Translations under genes and position numbers: made by a program
Origin: Eriocheir sinensis
Lineage: Eukaryota; Arthropoda; Malacostraca; Decapoda; Varunidae
Assembly (NCBI RefSeq): GCF_024679095.1
Contig: NW_026112166.1
Coordinates: 17,501-81,500 of the forward strand
Length of the DNA: 64,000 nt
Direction of reading: 5' to 3'
The notes under the pieces: generated by a model
The model's database searches: none
Told to the model about the DNA's origin: nothing
What the model saw: only the letters and a program-made list of their open reading frames with translations
Shown here: one piece after another, positions 1 to 10,204 of the stretch
How positions within the stretch are numbered: position 1 is the first letter of the stretch
Layout: the number at the start of each line of letters is the position of its first letter

Positions 1-510
1 GCTTTACCGTGTAGCAGCGACGGGCCAAATTTGTGGCTTTACCGTGTAGCAGCGACGGGCCAAATTTGTGGCTTTACCGTGTAGCAGCGACGGGCCAAAT
101 TTGTGGCTTTACTGTGTAGCAGCGACGGGCCAAATTTGTGGCTTTACCGTGTAGCAGCGACGGGCCAAATTTGTGGCTTTACCGTGTAGCAGCGACGGGC
201 CAAATTTGTGGCTTTACCGTAGCAGCGACGGCCAAATTTGTGGCTTTACCGTGTAGCAGCGACGGGCCACAATTGTGGCTTTACCGTGTAGCAGCGACGG
301 GCCAAATTTGTGGCTTTACCGTGTAGCAGCGACGACCAAATTTGTGGCTTTACTGTAGCAGCGACAAATTTGTGGCTTTACCGTGTAGCAGCGACGGGCC
401 AAATTTGTGCCATGATATAAACCCCCAAAATAGATGATACATAATCTGATCACAAATGCTTTGATATATATTATGAAATGGTTTGTGTGAGGGGTGATTT
501 TTTCTCATTT
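1..510 (+). mobile_element. TTAA-type MITE family A, truncated at both ends
   Basis: Bases 1-410 are about eleven copies of a 35-bp unit (core GTAGCAGCGACGGGCCAAAT). They are followed by the unique tail of the family at about 410-510 (GCCATGATATAAACCCC.., then GGTTTGTGTGAGGGGTGAT). Complete copies elsewhere in this window end in inverted TTAACCCGGTAGCAGCG. Here the left end is cut by the window edge, and the right terminal repeat is missing after the T-run near 508. It is non-coding; the 62-residue open frame through the array is a repeat artefact. Confidence 0.8.
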
Positions 511-548
511 TTTTTGTGTGTGTGTTTTCAGCCTCTTGTTAACCTTGT

Positions 549-3009
549 CTAACCCTTTCATTGCTAAACGCACACAGCAGACATTAGGTGTATTTGTTGG
601 TGGTGCTAAACGCTCGCTGTGACCTCCAGCTGCACTCAAATCTCCCGCGTATGAGTGCGTTCCAACACTAATTCTCACAACACAGGATTGAGTGTGTTCA
701 TTAAATTTGGTGGAAAATCATATCAGCCCAGCGCGGCAAATCTACGGACAACTAGTGGATGTTCTTGCCCAATATAGCGACATAGCTTCACCAATCACCT
801 GCCTGATTCGTTGACCAAATAGTTGTCAATACTGCCCTGCCAGCCCCATCATCAAGAGATCTACAGTAGTTGCCTTACGGCCGACCGTCGCGCACGTATA
901 AATGTACATCTTCAGAGGCAACACCCCCTCAACGTGCCTGTATGTTCGCAGGAGAATCGTATAGATCTTGGCCTCCTCTTTCCAATGGTGGTTTTGTTTT
1001 GTAGCTGTGATGAATAGTTTTTGAGATACAGCAGTTAAAAGAGATCCCCTTCCCATCGGTTAAAAGAGATCCCCTTCCCATCGGTTAAAAGAGGTCCCCT
1101 TCCCATCGGTTAAAAGAGATCCCCTTCCCATCGGTTAAAAGAGGTCCCCTTCCCATCGGTTAAAAGAGATCCCCTTCCCATCGGTTAAAAGAGATCTCCT
1201 TCCCATCGGTTAAAGAGGTCCCTTCCCATCGGTTAAAGAGATCTCTTCCCATCGGTTAAAGAGGTCCCCTTCCATCGGTTAAAGAGATCTCCTTCCCATC
1301 GGTTAAAAGAGATCCCCTTCCCATCGGTTAAAAGAGGTCCCTTCCATCGGTTAAAAGAGATCCTTCCCATCGGTTAAAAGAGATCCCCTTCCCATCGGTT
1401 AAAAGAGATCCCCTTCCCATCGGTTAAAAGAGATCACCTTCCCATCGGTTAAAAGAGATCCCCTTCCCATCGGTTAAAAGAGATCCCCTTCCCATCGGTT
1501 AAAAGAGGTCCCCTTCCCATCGGTTAAAAGAGATCTCCTTCCCATCGGTTAAAAGAGATCCCCTTCCCATCGGTTAAAAGAGATCTCCTTCCCATCGGTT
1601 AAAAGAGATCCCCTTCCCATCGGTTAAAAGAGATCTCCTTCCCATCGGTTAAAAGAGAGACCCTTCCCATCGGTTAACCGAGATCTCCTTCCCATCGGTT
1701 AAAAGAGATCTCCTTCCCATCGGTTAAAAGAGATCCCCTTCCCATCGGTTAAAAGAGATCTCCTTCCCATCGGTTAAAAGAGATCCCCTTCCCATCGGTT
1801 AAAAGAGATCCCCTTCCCATCGGTTAAAAGAGATCCCCTTCCCATCGGTTAAAAGAGATCCCCTTCCCATCGGTTAAAAGAGGTCCCCTTCCCATCGGTT
1901 AAAAGAGATCCCCTTCCCATCGGTTAAAAGAGATCCCCTTCCCATTGGTTAAAGAGATCCCTTCCCATCGGTTAAAAGAGGTCCCTTCCCATTGGTTAAA
2001 AGATCCTTCATCGGTTAAAAGAGATCCTTCCCATCGGTTAAAGAGGTCCCTTCCCATCGGTTAAAGAGATCCCTTCCCATTGGTTAAAAGAGAGATCCCC
2101 TTCCCATTGGTTAAAGAGGTCCCTTCCCATCGGTTAAAGAGATCCCCTTCCATTGGTTAAAAGAGATCCCCTTCCCATCAGTTAAAGAGATCCCTTCCCA
2201 TCGGTTAAAAGAGATCCCCTTCCCATCGGTTAAAAGAGATCCCCTTCCCATCGGTTAAAAGAGATCCCCTTCCCATCGGTTAAAAGAGATCCCCTTCCCA
2301 TTGGTTAAAAGAGATCCCCTTCCCATCGGTTAAAAGAGATCCCCTTCCCATCGGTTAAAAGAGATCCCCTTCCCATCGGTTAAAAGAGATCCCCTTCCCA
2401 TCGGTTAAAAGAGATCCCCTTCCATCGGTTAATAGAGATCCCCTTCCCATCGGTTAAAAGAGATCCCTTCCCATCGGTTAAAAGAGATCCCCTCCATCGG
2501 TTAAAAGAGATCCCCTTCCCATTGGTTAAAAGAGATCCCCTTCCCATCGGTTAAAAGAGGTCCCCTTCCATTGGTTAAAGAGATCCCTTCCCATCGGTTA
2601 AAGAGATCTCCTTCCCATTGGTTAAAAGAGATCCCCTTCCCATCGGTTAAAAGAGATCCCCTTCCCATCGGTTAAAAGAGATCCCCTTCCCATTGGTTAA
2701 AAGAGATCCCCTTCCCATCGGTTAAAAGAGATCCCCTTCCCATCGGTTAAAAGAGATCCCCTTCCCATCGGTTAAAAGAGGTCCCCTTCCCATCGGTTAA
2801 AAGAGATCTCCTTCCCATTGGTTAAAAGAGATCCCCTTCCCATCGGTTAAAAGAGATCCCCTTCCCATCGGTTAAAAGAGATCCCCTTCCCATCGGTTAA
2901 AAGAGATCCCCTTCCCATCGGTTAAAAGAGATCCCCTTCCCTCGCTGGGGTGCCCGAGCGCGCCTGAGGGGATAGTCTCGTTGTGAGCGCTAAGCAATGA
3001 AAGGGTTAA
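549..3009 (+). mobile_element. TTAA-type transposon family C with giant internal array
   Basis: The left end reads CTAACCCTTTCATTGCTAA and the right end is its inverse, TAGCAATGAAAGGGTTAA. These are inverted repeats bounded by TTAA, the left one mutated to CTAA. This is the target-site and CCC-end signature of piggyBac-type transposons. Bases about 553-1030 are a unique non-coding segment that is also present, inverted, at 62433-63055. Bases about 1033-2941 are a 25-bp tandem array. No transposase frame is present, so the copy is non-autonomous. Confidence 0.75.
1033..2941 (+). repeat. 25-bp minisatellite, about 75 units, inside family C
   Basis: The unit is GGTTAAAAGAGATCCCCTTC followed by CCATC. 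About 75 units run head to tail with small variants: AGATC/AGGTC, CCCC/CTCC, CGG/TGG, and 1-3 base deletions clustered around 1200-1350 and 1940-2180. Each unit carries a TTAA. The array stops at the subterminal sequence CTCGCTGGGGTGCC at 2941. Confidence 0.95.
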
Positions 3010-3095
3010 GTGTTATTTTGACATTATATTACATTCATATATACGTGATAATATATATGTTACTCTCTCCCTCCCACAGCTCACCAACCACAACC

Positions 3096-5108
3096 ATGCG
3101 TACATTCACGATCTTCTGTCTCCTGGTGGTCATGGCTGCCTCCTCCGCCTCGGCCCTCCCTGCCCCCATGCCTGCCCCTGTTGGACCCCCTGCTGGTATG
3201 GTGGCTGCTCTCTTGGACACACACACACACACACACACACACAGGGGTAGGCGGTGGGTGAGTGGTAGTGTGCCGGGCCCACATTCACCGTGTGATGGAC
3301 GACGCGGGTTCGAATCCCCACGCTACCACCTGGGATTTTTCAGTCACCGCCGAGTGGCTTAAAACTACCCACATGCTGTCCTGAAGACCACCCATCAACC
3401 CGGACTCTAGAGGAAACCGTCCAAGTGAATCAAGGAGGAGTTCCGGGGGGCAGCATGAGCCAGGAGAAGATGGCGCCACTATAAACACTTGCCTGCGCCA
3501 TGACGAGCTGGGGGCGAACACCATCCAGGCCCCTCAAGCAAGCCTACCGGAGCTATAGGCGTACACATATAAAAAATACACACACACACACACACACACA
3601 CTTCCTCCAGTACAAAACTAAACTCGGCCTTTCCTCAAGCACTTTCTAGAAGCCGTGATGTCATTTAAACCTCGACGCATCACTTCTGAATAGCAACAAA
3701 CGCTTGACATGATTCTAAAAATGCCAAAAATCACATTGAATTTAATAATCATCAATATATAAATTTTTGAAGAGTATGAAGTTATGTGTGTCTGTGTGTT
3801 TGTGTGTGTGTGTGTGTGTGTGTCTGCCAGCCCCAATGTGTGTTCTCTGCCCCCAGCCATCGATGCGTTCATCCCGCCAGCTGTGAAGGCGTTCATTCCC
3901 ACCCCAGAGCAGATCGCAGCCCTCAATGCCCTGCACACCACCACCCCTGCACCCACCCCTGTAGGTAGGTACCCCACTCGCCACTATAATGAAAGGAGAA
4001 TGACAGGATAGAACACTTGAGAGACAGGGAACAGTTGGAAAGTTTGGTTTAGTGGGTGCAACATCTGTGGTCATATGCTGGAGAGAGACAGGCAAGGAAA
4101 GTTTGGTTTAGTGGGTGCAACATCTGTGGTCATATGCCGGAGAGAGACAGGCAAGGAAAGTTTGGTTTAGTGGGTGCAACATCTGTGGTCATATGCCGGA
4201 GAGAGACAGGCAAGGAAAGTTTGGTTTAGTGGGCAACATCTGTGGTCATATGCCGGAGAGACAGGCAAGGAAAGTTTGGTTTAGTGGGCGCAACATCTGT
4301 GGTCATATGCCGGAGAGAGACAGGCAAGGAAAGTTTGGTTTAGTGGGTGCAACATCTGTGGTCATATGCCGGAGAGAGACAGGCAAGGAAAGTTTGGTTT
4401 AGTGGGCGCAACATCTGTGGTCATATGCCGGAGAGAGACAGGCAAGGAAAGTTTGGTTTAGTGGGTGCAACATCTGTGGTCATATGCTGGAGAGAGACAG
4501 AAGGGGAAGGAATTATAGGAGAAGGGAACAGTTGGAAAGTTTGGTTTAGTGGGCGCAACATCTGTGGTCATATGCCGGAGAGAGACAGAATGGGAAGGAA
4601 TTATAGGAGAAGGGAACAGTTGGAAAGTTTGGTTTAGTGGGCGCAACATCTGTGGTCATATGCCGGAGAGAGACAGAAGGGAAAGGAATCATAGGAGAAG
4701 GGAACAGACCCCAGGAGACGGGACACAACCCCCGATTAATACCTGGTACACTACTGGGTGGACAGGGGCTACATAGGGTATCGGAAAAGCCGCCCAAATT
4801 TTTCCACTCCGCCTGGGAATCAAACCCGGGGTCTCTCGGTTGTGAGCTGAGTGTGCTAACCACTGCACCACGAAGCCAGGCCCTGTATACCTCCCACTCC
4901 CCTCTATAATTACCGACACAATGTTCTTTCTATCCCGGCACAGGAGGAGTCTAAAAGCAGGCAGCAGGCAGCAGACACCAGCAGTAAAGCACACCCACCT
5001 CCCGGCACTGACCTACAAGCAAGTTCCCCTCCCAGCAGAGATCAGCGAGTTCTGTGTTGCAAGGGGCGGCATAGCAGTGACCTTGGTAGTAAAGAGTTCA
5101 GGCAGTGA
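3096..5108 (+). CDS. predicted small secreted peptide, three exons
   Basis: Proposed coding exons are 3096-3195, 3857-3960 and 4944-5108, about 122 residues in total. Exon 1 follows a possible acceptor (CTCCCTCCCACAG) and encodes a classic signal peptide (MRTFTIFCLLVVMAASSASA), then a Pro/Ala-rich stretch. It ends in phase 1 at a GTATGG donor. Exon 2 begins after TCTGCCCCCAG in the matching phase and encodes AIDAFIPPAVKAFIPTPEQI and a Thr/Pro tail, ending at GTAGGT in phase 0. Exon 3 follows TCCCGGCACAG and encodes a polar, Ser/Gln-rich tail with one Cys-Cys pair before TGA at 5106. The phases agree across both introns, which supports the model. I do not recognise the family; secretion is inferred from the N terminus only. 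Both introns are packed with SINE and microsatellite sequence. Exon 3 is the least certain part. Confidence 0.45.
3243..3565 (+). mobile_element. tRNA-derived SINE-1, full length
   Basis: The tRNA-like head has an A box (GGTGGGTGAGTGG-type) and a B box (GGTTCGAATCC) near 3308. The body is shared with other copies in this window (CTTAAAACTACCCACATGCT .. GATGGCGCCACTATAAACAC .. CTATAGGCGTACAC), with an A-rich/(CA)n tail. It lies in intron 1 of the secreted-peptide gene, same strand, right after a (CA)n run. Confidence 0.85.
3784..3823 (+). repeat. (TG)n microsatellite
   Basis: This is a (GT)n run directly upstream of the polypyrimidine tract and acceptor of exon 2 of the secreted-peptide gene. 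A second dinucleotide run, (CA)n, lies at 3577-3601. Confidence 0.9.
4022..4884 (-). mobile_element. SINE-2 with amplified tail segment
   Basis: Read on the minus strand, this starts with a tRNA-Val-like head at about 4884-4800: GTGGTGCAGTGGTTAGCACA (A box) and a degenerate B box, GTTTGATTCCC. The SINE body follows. The distal segment (GGCATATGACCACAGATGTT and neighbours) is repeated about eight times in tandem at 4040-4500, in units of about 58 bp, then twice more in units of about 88 bp. It lies in intron 2 of the secreted-peptide gene. Confidence 0.8.
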
Positions 5109-5145
5109 CCCGAGCCTTCCTCTCTTCCTGGTGTGAGGTAGTTAG

Positions 5146-5180
5146 GTGACCAGTGTGTGTGTGTGTGTGTGTACGTGTGT
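5146..5180 (+). repeat. (GT)n microsatellite
   Basis: Short (GT)n tract after the stop of the secreted-peptide gene. Bases 5181-5260 show nothing recognisable. Confidence 0.8.
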
Positions 5181-5261
5181 TGTCGCTGGGACTGTTAAAA
5201 CGCTTTCAAATTTTACCCAATAAAGAAAATGTGACTTTTCCTGTGTTTTGTTTTTCATATA

Positions 5262-5560
5262 GTGGTAGGGAAGGGGAGGAGGAGGAGGAGGAGGTGGGGG
5301 AGGTAGAGGAGGAGGAAGATGAAGAAGGAGGAGGAAGGAGGAGGGTTAAGGCGGAGGAGGTAAAGGAGGAGAAAAAAAGGAAGGAGGAGGAGAAGGAGGA
5401 GGAGGAGGAGGAGAAAGATGAAGAAGAAGAAGAAGGAGGAGGAGGAAGAGGAGGGGTAAGAGGAGGAGGAGGAGGAGGAAGATGAAGAAGAAGAAGAAGA
5501 AGAAGAAGAAGGAGGAGGAGGAGGAGGAGGAGGAAGATGAGGAGGGGTAAGCCCAGGCCT
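5262..5560 (+). repeat. polypurine GGA/GAA tract
   Basis: About 300 bases are almost pure purine, made of GAG, GGA and GAA triplets with scattered GATG. Open frames through it (poly-Glu on plus, poly-Ser/Leu on minus) are composition artefacts. Such tracts can form triplex DNA; that is general knowledge, not shown here. Confidence 0.95.
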
Positions 5561-5568
5561 CATGTAAC

Positions 5569-5579
5569 TACAACCAGGT

Positions 5580-5639
<60 letters not shown>

Positions 5640-5640
5640 C
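5569..5640 (+). repeat. LINE-tail-linked (CA)n microsatellite
   Basis: A run of about 29 CA units follows ACTACAACCAGGTAAACACA. That short sequence also precedes (CA)n runs at about 41785 and 50905 and, inverted, at about 50230 and 50510. It looks like the 3' terminus of a LINE family. Confidence 0.75.
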
Positions 5641-5711
5641 AACATTGAGGTAAAACAAGCAACATAACCTACATTTTTCCTTGCATCTTTATTAATACTA
5701 ATTCATGAGTT

Positions 5712-6000
5712 TGTTTGTGGGAAGGTTTGGGCGGTGTGTTCAGGCTCCACGGCACTGACTGGAACACACAAGGCAGGTCACAACACATGGTCTATGCTTC
5801 CTATCAGGGGTTCTATAGTCAATCTACAGTCGACCCTCAAATAGTACAGTTTCCGATAGTGTGTTTGTGGGAAGGTTTGGGCGGTGTGTTCAGGCTCCAC
5901 GGCACTGACTGGAACACACAAAGCAGCTCACAACACATGGTCTATGCTCCCTAGTACAGGTTCTATAGTTAAGCTACAGTCGACCCTCAAATAGTACAGT
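5712..6000 (+). repeat. about 153-bp direct duplication
   Basis: GTTTGTGGGAAGGTTTGGGC and the sequence after it occur at 5712 and again at 5865. Each copy ends in TACAGTCGACCCTCAAATAG. The first copy stops inside the transposon end and restarts; the second runs into the complete fold-back element at 5977. Confidence 0.85.
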
Positions 6001-6163
6001 TTCCAATAGTTCGATTTTGTTTTTATGTGGATTTTCTAAGATGATTTTTTTAGGATTTTTAAATTTCCCGACAAGCAGGAAATTTAAAACTCCTAAAAAA
6101 TCTTCTTAGAAAATCCACATAAAACCAGAACTCTTGGAAACCGTACTATTTGACGGTTGACTG
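5977..6163 (+). mobile_element. Tc1/mariner-pogo-like MITE with TA target duplication
   Basis: The element is 187 bp with long inverted arms. The left end CAGTCGACCCTCAAATAGTA is answered by TACTATTTGACGGTTGACTG on the right. It is flanked on both sides by TA (5975-5976 and 6164-6165). The whole element can fold back on itself around position 6072. A degraded relative is at about 59868-60052 and a half copy at about 7568-7640. Confidence 0.8.
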
Positions 6164-6559
6164 TATTCCAATGCTGTCAAGTTATTAAGTTTGTTATTAT
6201 CCGAAAAACGAAACAAGCTGTATAACCTTTTACGATTATTCAATGATCTAAATAAATTCATTTCAAGGTAGTGAATAGCTGACAGATAACAGGAAGGGGG
6301 AGGTGTTGAGAGTGTGTGGCAAGGTGCTGGGTGGTTCTGACCTTGCCTGACCCCCAAGCCGCCACCTCCCACCCACCAGCTTGTCGTAGAAGTACCATAC
6401 GTCAATTAATGTACAATTCTGGAAATACATCTGATTTAATCCCATCAATCCTCAACTTTGCTATATGAGTGTTTGCTTCCATAATTGCTTCTCCAAGAAT
6501 GTAACTCGCCCGCCCGACAGGTGGGGGACGCCTTCATATATCTGCTAAATATTTTGCTG

Positions 6560-6842
6560 CAATGGATATCTTGAGGGTATTCACAAAGGTAACTTCTAAA
6601 CTGAAAAGGTCGCCACAGAATCCCTTTGCTGCAATGGAAATCTTGAGGGTATTCACAAAGGTAACTTCTTAACTGAAAAGGTCGCCACAGAATCCCTTTG
6701 CTGCAATGGAAATCTTGAGGGTATTCACAAAGGTAACTTCTTAACTGAAAAGGTCGCCACAGAATCCCTTTGCTGCAATGGATATCTTGGGGGTATTCAC
6801 AAAGGTAACTTCTTAACTGAAAAGGTCGCCACAGAATCCCTC
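6560..6842 (-). repeat. 72-bp minisatellite, 4 units
   Basis: Four head-to-tail copies of a 72-bp unit (TTTGCTGCAATGGAAATCTT .. GGTCGCCACAGAATCCC) differ by a few bases. The 133-residue minus-strand frame across it is a repeat artefact. It lies just downstream of the BTF3 stop codon, so it may fall in the 3' UTR. Confidence 0.9.
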
Positions 6843-6919
6843 CCAAGCCTCACACACCTGTCCCCAACACACACCTGCCCCTCACAGCCCAGTGCTCCAA
6901 AACACCCACCCACCTACAC

Positions 6920-9047
6920 TCAGAGCTGGCCCGTGTCTGACATGCTGGCAGCCTCAAAGTTCTCAACCAGAGTGGGAACATCATCGCCATCATCTACTCC
7001 TCCAGCTGAAGCACCGCCTGGAAGCACACAAAAATATACATAAGGAGGAGGTTCAAAAATCGTAGCAAAAGATGGCTGGGAGTACAGGAGTGACAGCCTT
7101 AATTTCTCTCTTTTTCTACACCAAAGGAGACAGCTCAAGGGCACAAAAAATGGAAACAATAATAAAAAAAGCCCGCTACTCGCTGCTCCTATAAAAAGAA
7201 TCCAAGGAGGTGGCCGAAAGAGAGGTCAAATTCAGGAGGAAAGTTTGGTTTAGTCGGCGCAACATCTGTGGTCATATGCCGGAGAGAGACAGACAAGGAA
7301 AGTTTGGTTTAGTGGGCGCAACGTCTGTGGTCATATGCCGGAGAGACAGAAGGGGAAGGAATTATAGGAGAAGGGAACAGTTGGAAAGTTTGGTTTAGTC
7401 AGCGCAACATCTGTGGTCATTTGCCGGAGAGAGACAGAAGGGGAAGGAATTATAGGAGAAGGGAACAGACCCCAGGAGACGGGACACAACCCCCGATTAA
7501 TACCTGGTACACTGCTGGGTGGACAGGGGCTACGTAGGGTATCGGAAAAGCCGCCCAAATTTTTCCACTAAAAGATCTTCTACAACAATCCGTATAAAGC
7601 CGAAAATGACTATTGGAAACCGTACTATTTGAGGGACGATTTTATACATTAAGTTCAGGGAAAATGTTGAGTTTTTTTCCCTCTAAATATACCTTGCCAA
7701 ATCATAGAGCGTCTTATACGGTGAGAAATACGAAACATGTTCACAGAGTTCGGCATTTTGTTTGGAAGCTTACCAACCCTTTTCTTTTCTTTTCAACAGG
7801 AAAGGAAGGCGCTCGAGGGCATAAAAAAATTGAAAAAAAATTGAAAAAAATCCCGCTAAGCACTACTGGTAAAATTGGTGTATCTTACCAGCTGTGAGGG
7901 AGGCTGCCAGGCGTTTCAGATGGTGTAGACCGTCGACGCCAAGCTGGTTGATGATCCCCGGCAGCATCTCAGCCATCTGTTTGTCCTCGGCCCGGCCCGA
8001 CACAGCGAAGGTGTTGGCGCTGGGGGACGCCTGAACCTTGGGGCTGTTGAAGTGGATCACCGAGCCATCCTCCTTAATCATGTTGACCTGGGGACAACGC
8101 AGATGGATGGGTGATGCGGCCTAGTACCTTGTCACCAGCCGTCCCCCTGAGCATGAGGTGACACAGCCTAGAACCTTGTCACCAGCTGTCCCCCTGAGCA
8201 TGAGGTGACACAGCCTAGAACCTTGTCACCAGCTGTCCCCCTGAGCATGAGGTGACACAGCCTAGAACCTTGTCACCAGCTGTCCCCCTGAGCATGAGGT
8301 GACACAGCCTAGAACCTTGTCACCAGCTGTCGCCCTGAGCATGAGGTGACACAGCCTAGTACCTTGTCACCAGCTGTCCCCCTGAGCATGAGGTGACACA
8401 GCTTAGTACCTTGTCACCAGCTGTCCCCCTGAGCATGAGGTGACACAGCCTAGAACCTTGTCACCAGCTGTCCCCCTGAGCATGAGGTGACACAGCCTAG
8501 AACCTTGTCACCAGCTGTCCCCCTGAGCATGAGGCGACACAGCCTAGAACCTTGTCACCAGCTGTCCCCCTGAGCATGAGGTGACACAGCCTAGAACCTT
8601 GTCACCAGCTGTCCCCCTGAGCATGAGGTGACACAGCCGAGTACCTTGTTACCAGCTGTCCCCCTGAGCATGAGGTGACACAGCCTAGAACCTTGTCACC
8701 AGCTGTCCCCCTGAGCATGAGGTGACACACCCGAGTACCTTGTTACCAGCTGTCCCCCTGAGCATGAGGTGACACAGCCTAGAACCTTGTCACCAGCTGT
8801 CCCCCTGAGCATGAGGTGACACACCCTAGAACCTTGTCACCAGCTGTCCCCCTGAGCATGAGGTGACACACCCTAGAACCTTGTCACCAGCTGTCCCCCT
8901 GAGCATGAGGTGACACAGCCGAGTACCTTGTCACCAGCTGTCCCCCTGAGCATGAGGTGACACAGCCTAGAACCTTGTCACCAGCTGTCCCCCTGAGCAT
9001 GAGGTGACACAGCCGAGTACCTGGTCACAAGCCGTCCCCCTGAGCTG

Positions 9048-9086
<39 letters not shown>

Positions 9087-9271
9087 CCCCCGCCGGTGCC
9101 TACCTCCTCTATGCCAGGGATAGTGTTGGCCGCCAGCCTCTTAAGGGAGCTCTGCAGCTTCTTGTCATCGGTAGCAGCGGAGCGGTGAACAACCTTCTTC
9201 TTCCGGCGCGCGCTGCCCTTGCCGCCAATGCGAACTTGCTCCTGAAGCCGTGCCAGCTGTTGTTTGTTCAT
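6920..9271 (-). CDS. BTF3: BTF3 / nascent-polypeptide-associated complex subunit beta
   Basis: Three coding exons on the minus strand are 9271-9104, 8087-7889 and 7017-6920 (stop TGA at 6922-6920), about 154 residues; animal BTF3 short forms are about 160. Exon 1 carries the basic ribosome-binding motif ([17 protein letters not shown]). Exon 2 carries the NAC domain ([20 protein letters not shown], then [11 protein letters not shown]). Exon 3 ends in the acidic tail with [12 protein letters not shown]. Donors and acceptors fit (GAG|gtaggc, CCCCAG|GTC, GCTG|gtaaga, TTCCAG|GCG) and phases 0 and 1 match. BTF3 pairs with NAC-alpha at the ribosome exit tunnel to shield nascent chains. ATG at 9271 is chosen as the start because it opens with [10 protein letters not shown], matching the family. 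Only one short in-frame stretch lies upstream, so a 5' exon may exist farther up. Both introns are invaded by repeats; the exons look intact. Confidence 0.93.
7110..7235 (+). repeat. dispersed retroposon fragment
   Basis: The string GACAGCTCAAGGGCACAAAA .. AAAGCCCGCTACTCGCTGCT recurs at about 22545-22610, at about 57475-57560 and, degraded, at about 7800-7860. It is a dispersed repeat of unknown class in BTF3 intron 2. Confidence 0.6.
7228..7568 (-). mobile_element. SINE-2, tRNA head missing
   Basis: It has the same body as the other SINE-2 copies, with three tail units at 7228-7420. It stops at ATTTTTCCACT (7568), where full copies would continue into the tRNA-like head. The head is replaced by half of the mariner-like MITE (ACTATTGGAAACCGTACTAT at about 7611). 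It lies in BTF3 intron 2. Confidence 0.75.
8105..9045 (+). repeat. 47-bp minisatellite, about 20 units
   Basis: The unit is CAGCCTAGAACCTTGTCACC followed by AGCTGTCCCCCTGAGCATGAGGTGACA. About 20 copies show very low divergence (AGAA/AGTA/GAGTA, CAGCC/CACCC). It fills most of BTF3 intron 1, between exon 2 (ends 8087) and a (TG)n run at 9051-9084. Confidence 0.95.
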
Positions 9272-9298
9272 CCTGGCTTGTGCTGTGCCCAGAATGAC

Positions 9299-9343
9299 AA
9301 CAATAATAATAATAATAATAATAGTAATAATAATAATAATAAT
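9299..9343 (+). repeat. (AAT)n microsatellite
   Basis: An AAT-type triplet run just upstream of the BTF3 start; open frames of poly-Asn/Ile/Tyr through it are artefacts. Confidence 0.9.
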
Positions 9344-9348
9344 AGAAA

Positions 9349-9948
9349 GTTGGAAAGTTGGGTTTAGTGAGCGCAACATCTGTGGTCATATGCCGGAGAG
9401 AGACAGAAGGGGAAGGAATTATAGAAAGGAACAGTTGGAAAGTTTGGTTTAGTCGGCGCAACATCTGTGGTCATATGCCGGAGAGAGACAGAAGGGGAAG
9501 GAATTATAGAAAGGAACAGTTGGAAAGTTTGGTTTAGTGGGCGCAACATCTGTGGTCATATGCCGGAGAGAGACAGAAGGGGAAGGAATTATAGAAAGGA
9601 ACAGTTGGAAAGTTTGGTTTAGTGGGCGCAACATCTGTGGTCATATGCCGGAGAGACACAGAAGGGGAAGGAATTATAGAAAGGAACAGTTGGAAAGTTT
9701 CGTTTAGTCGGCGCAACATCTGTGGTCATATGCCGGAGAGAGACAGAAGGGGAAGGAATTATAGGAGAAGGGAACAGACCCCAGGAGACAGGACACAACC
9801 CCCGATTAATACCTGGTACACTGCTGGGTGAACAGGGGCTACGTAGGGTATCGGAAAAGCCGCCCAAATTTTTCCACTCCGCCCGGGAATCGAACCCGGG
9901 CTCTCTCGATTGTGAGGCGAGTGCGCTAACCACTGCACCACGGAGCCC
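9349..9948 (-). mobile_element. SINE-2 with five 85-bp tail units
   Basis: The tRNA-Val-like head sits at about 9948-9870 on the minus strand (GTGGTGCAGTGGTTAGCGCA, B box GGTTCGATTCC). The body follows, then five near-identical 85-bp repeats of the tail segment (9350-9760). It lies upstream of BTF3. Confidence 0.85.
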
Positions 9949-10061
9949 CCAAGAATATATTAACACTATCTGGGAAAACAAGACACAGAAAAACACAGAA
10001 ATTGCAGCACAACTAAAGAAACAGCCTAGTGGGGGCCATGCCAAGGCTTACCCCATGCCTA

Positions 10062-10185
10062 TAGCTACTGAGCTTAATGACCCTGGCGGTAGTATGACCC
10101 TTCTTCTGTACCGTGAACCTAAAGAAACACTCATTAGAACCCGACTGACCTTTGACCTTTAAAAGTAGCTGATGTGAGGAGCGAA
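10062..10185 (+). repeat. dispersed repeat also found at 36155-36270
   Basis: TACCGTGAACCTAAAGAAAC followed by ACTCATTAGAACCCGACTGACC is repeated nearly identically at about 36190. It has no coding sense; class unknown. The rest of 9949-10200 shows nothing else. Confidence 0.6.
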
Positions 10186-10204
10186 AGTTACATAATGCCG
10201 CCCC

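Noticed and set aside
1..2941. CRISPR-like array of short regular repeats
   Set aside because: Units are contiguous tandem repeats with no unique spacers, and the setting is eukaryotic.
5255..5665. Poly-Glu or poly-Ser/Leu protein
   Set aside because: A simple purine tract plus (CA)n; no other coding evidence.
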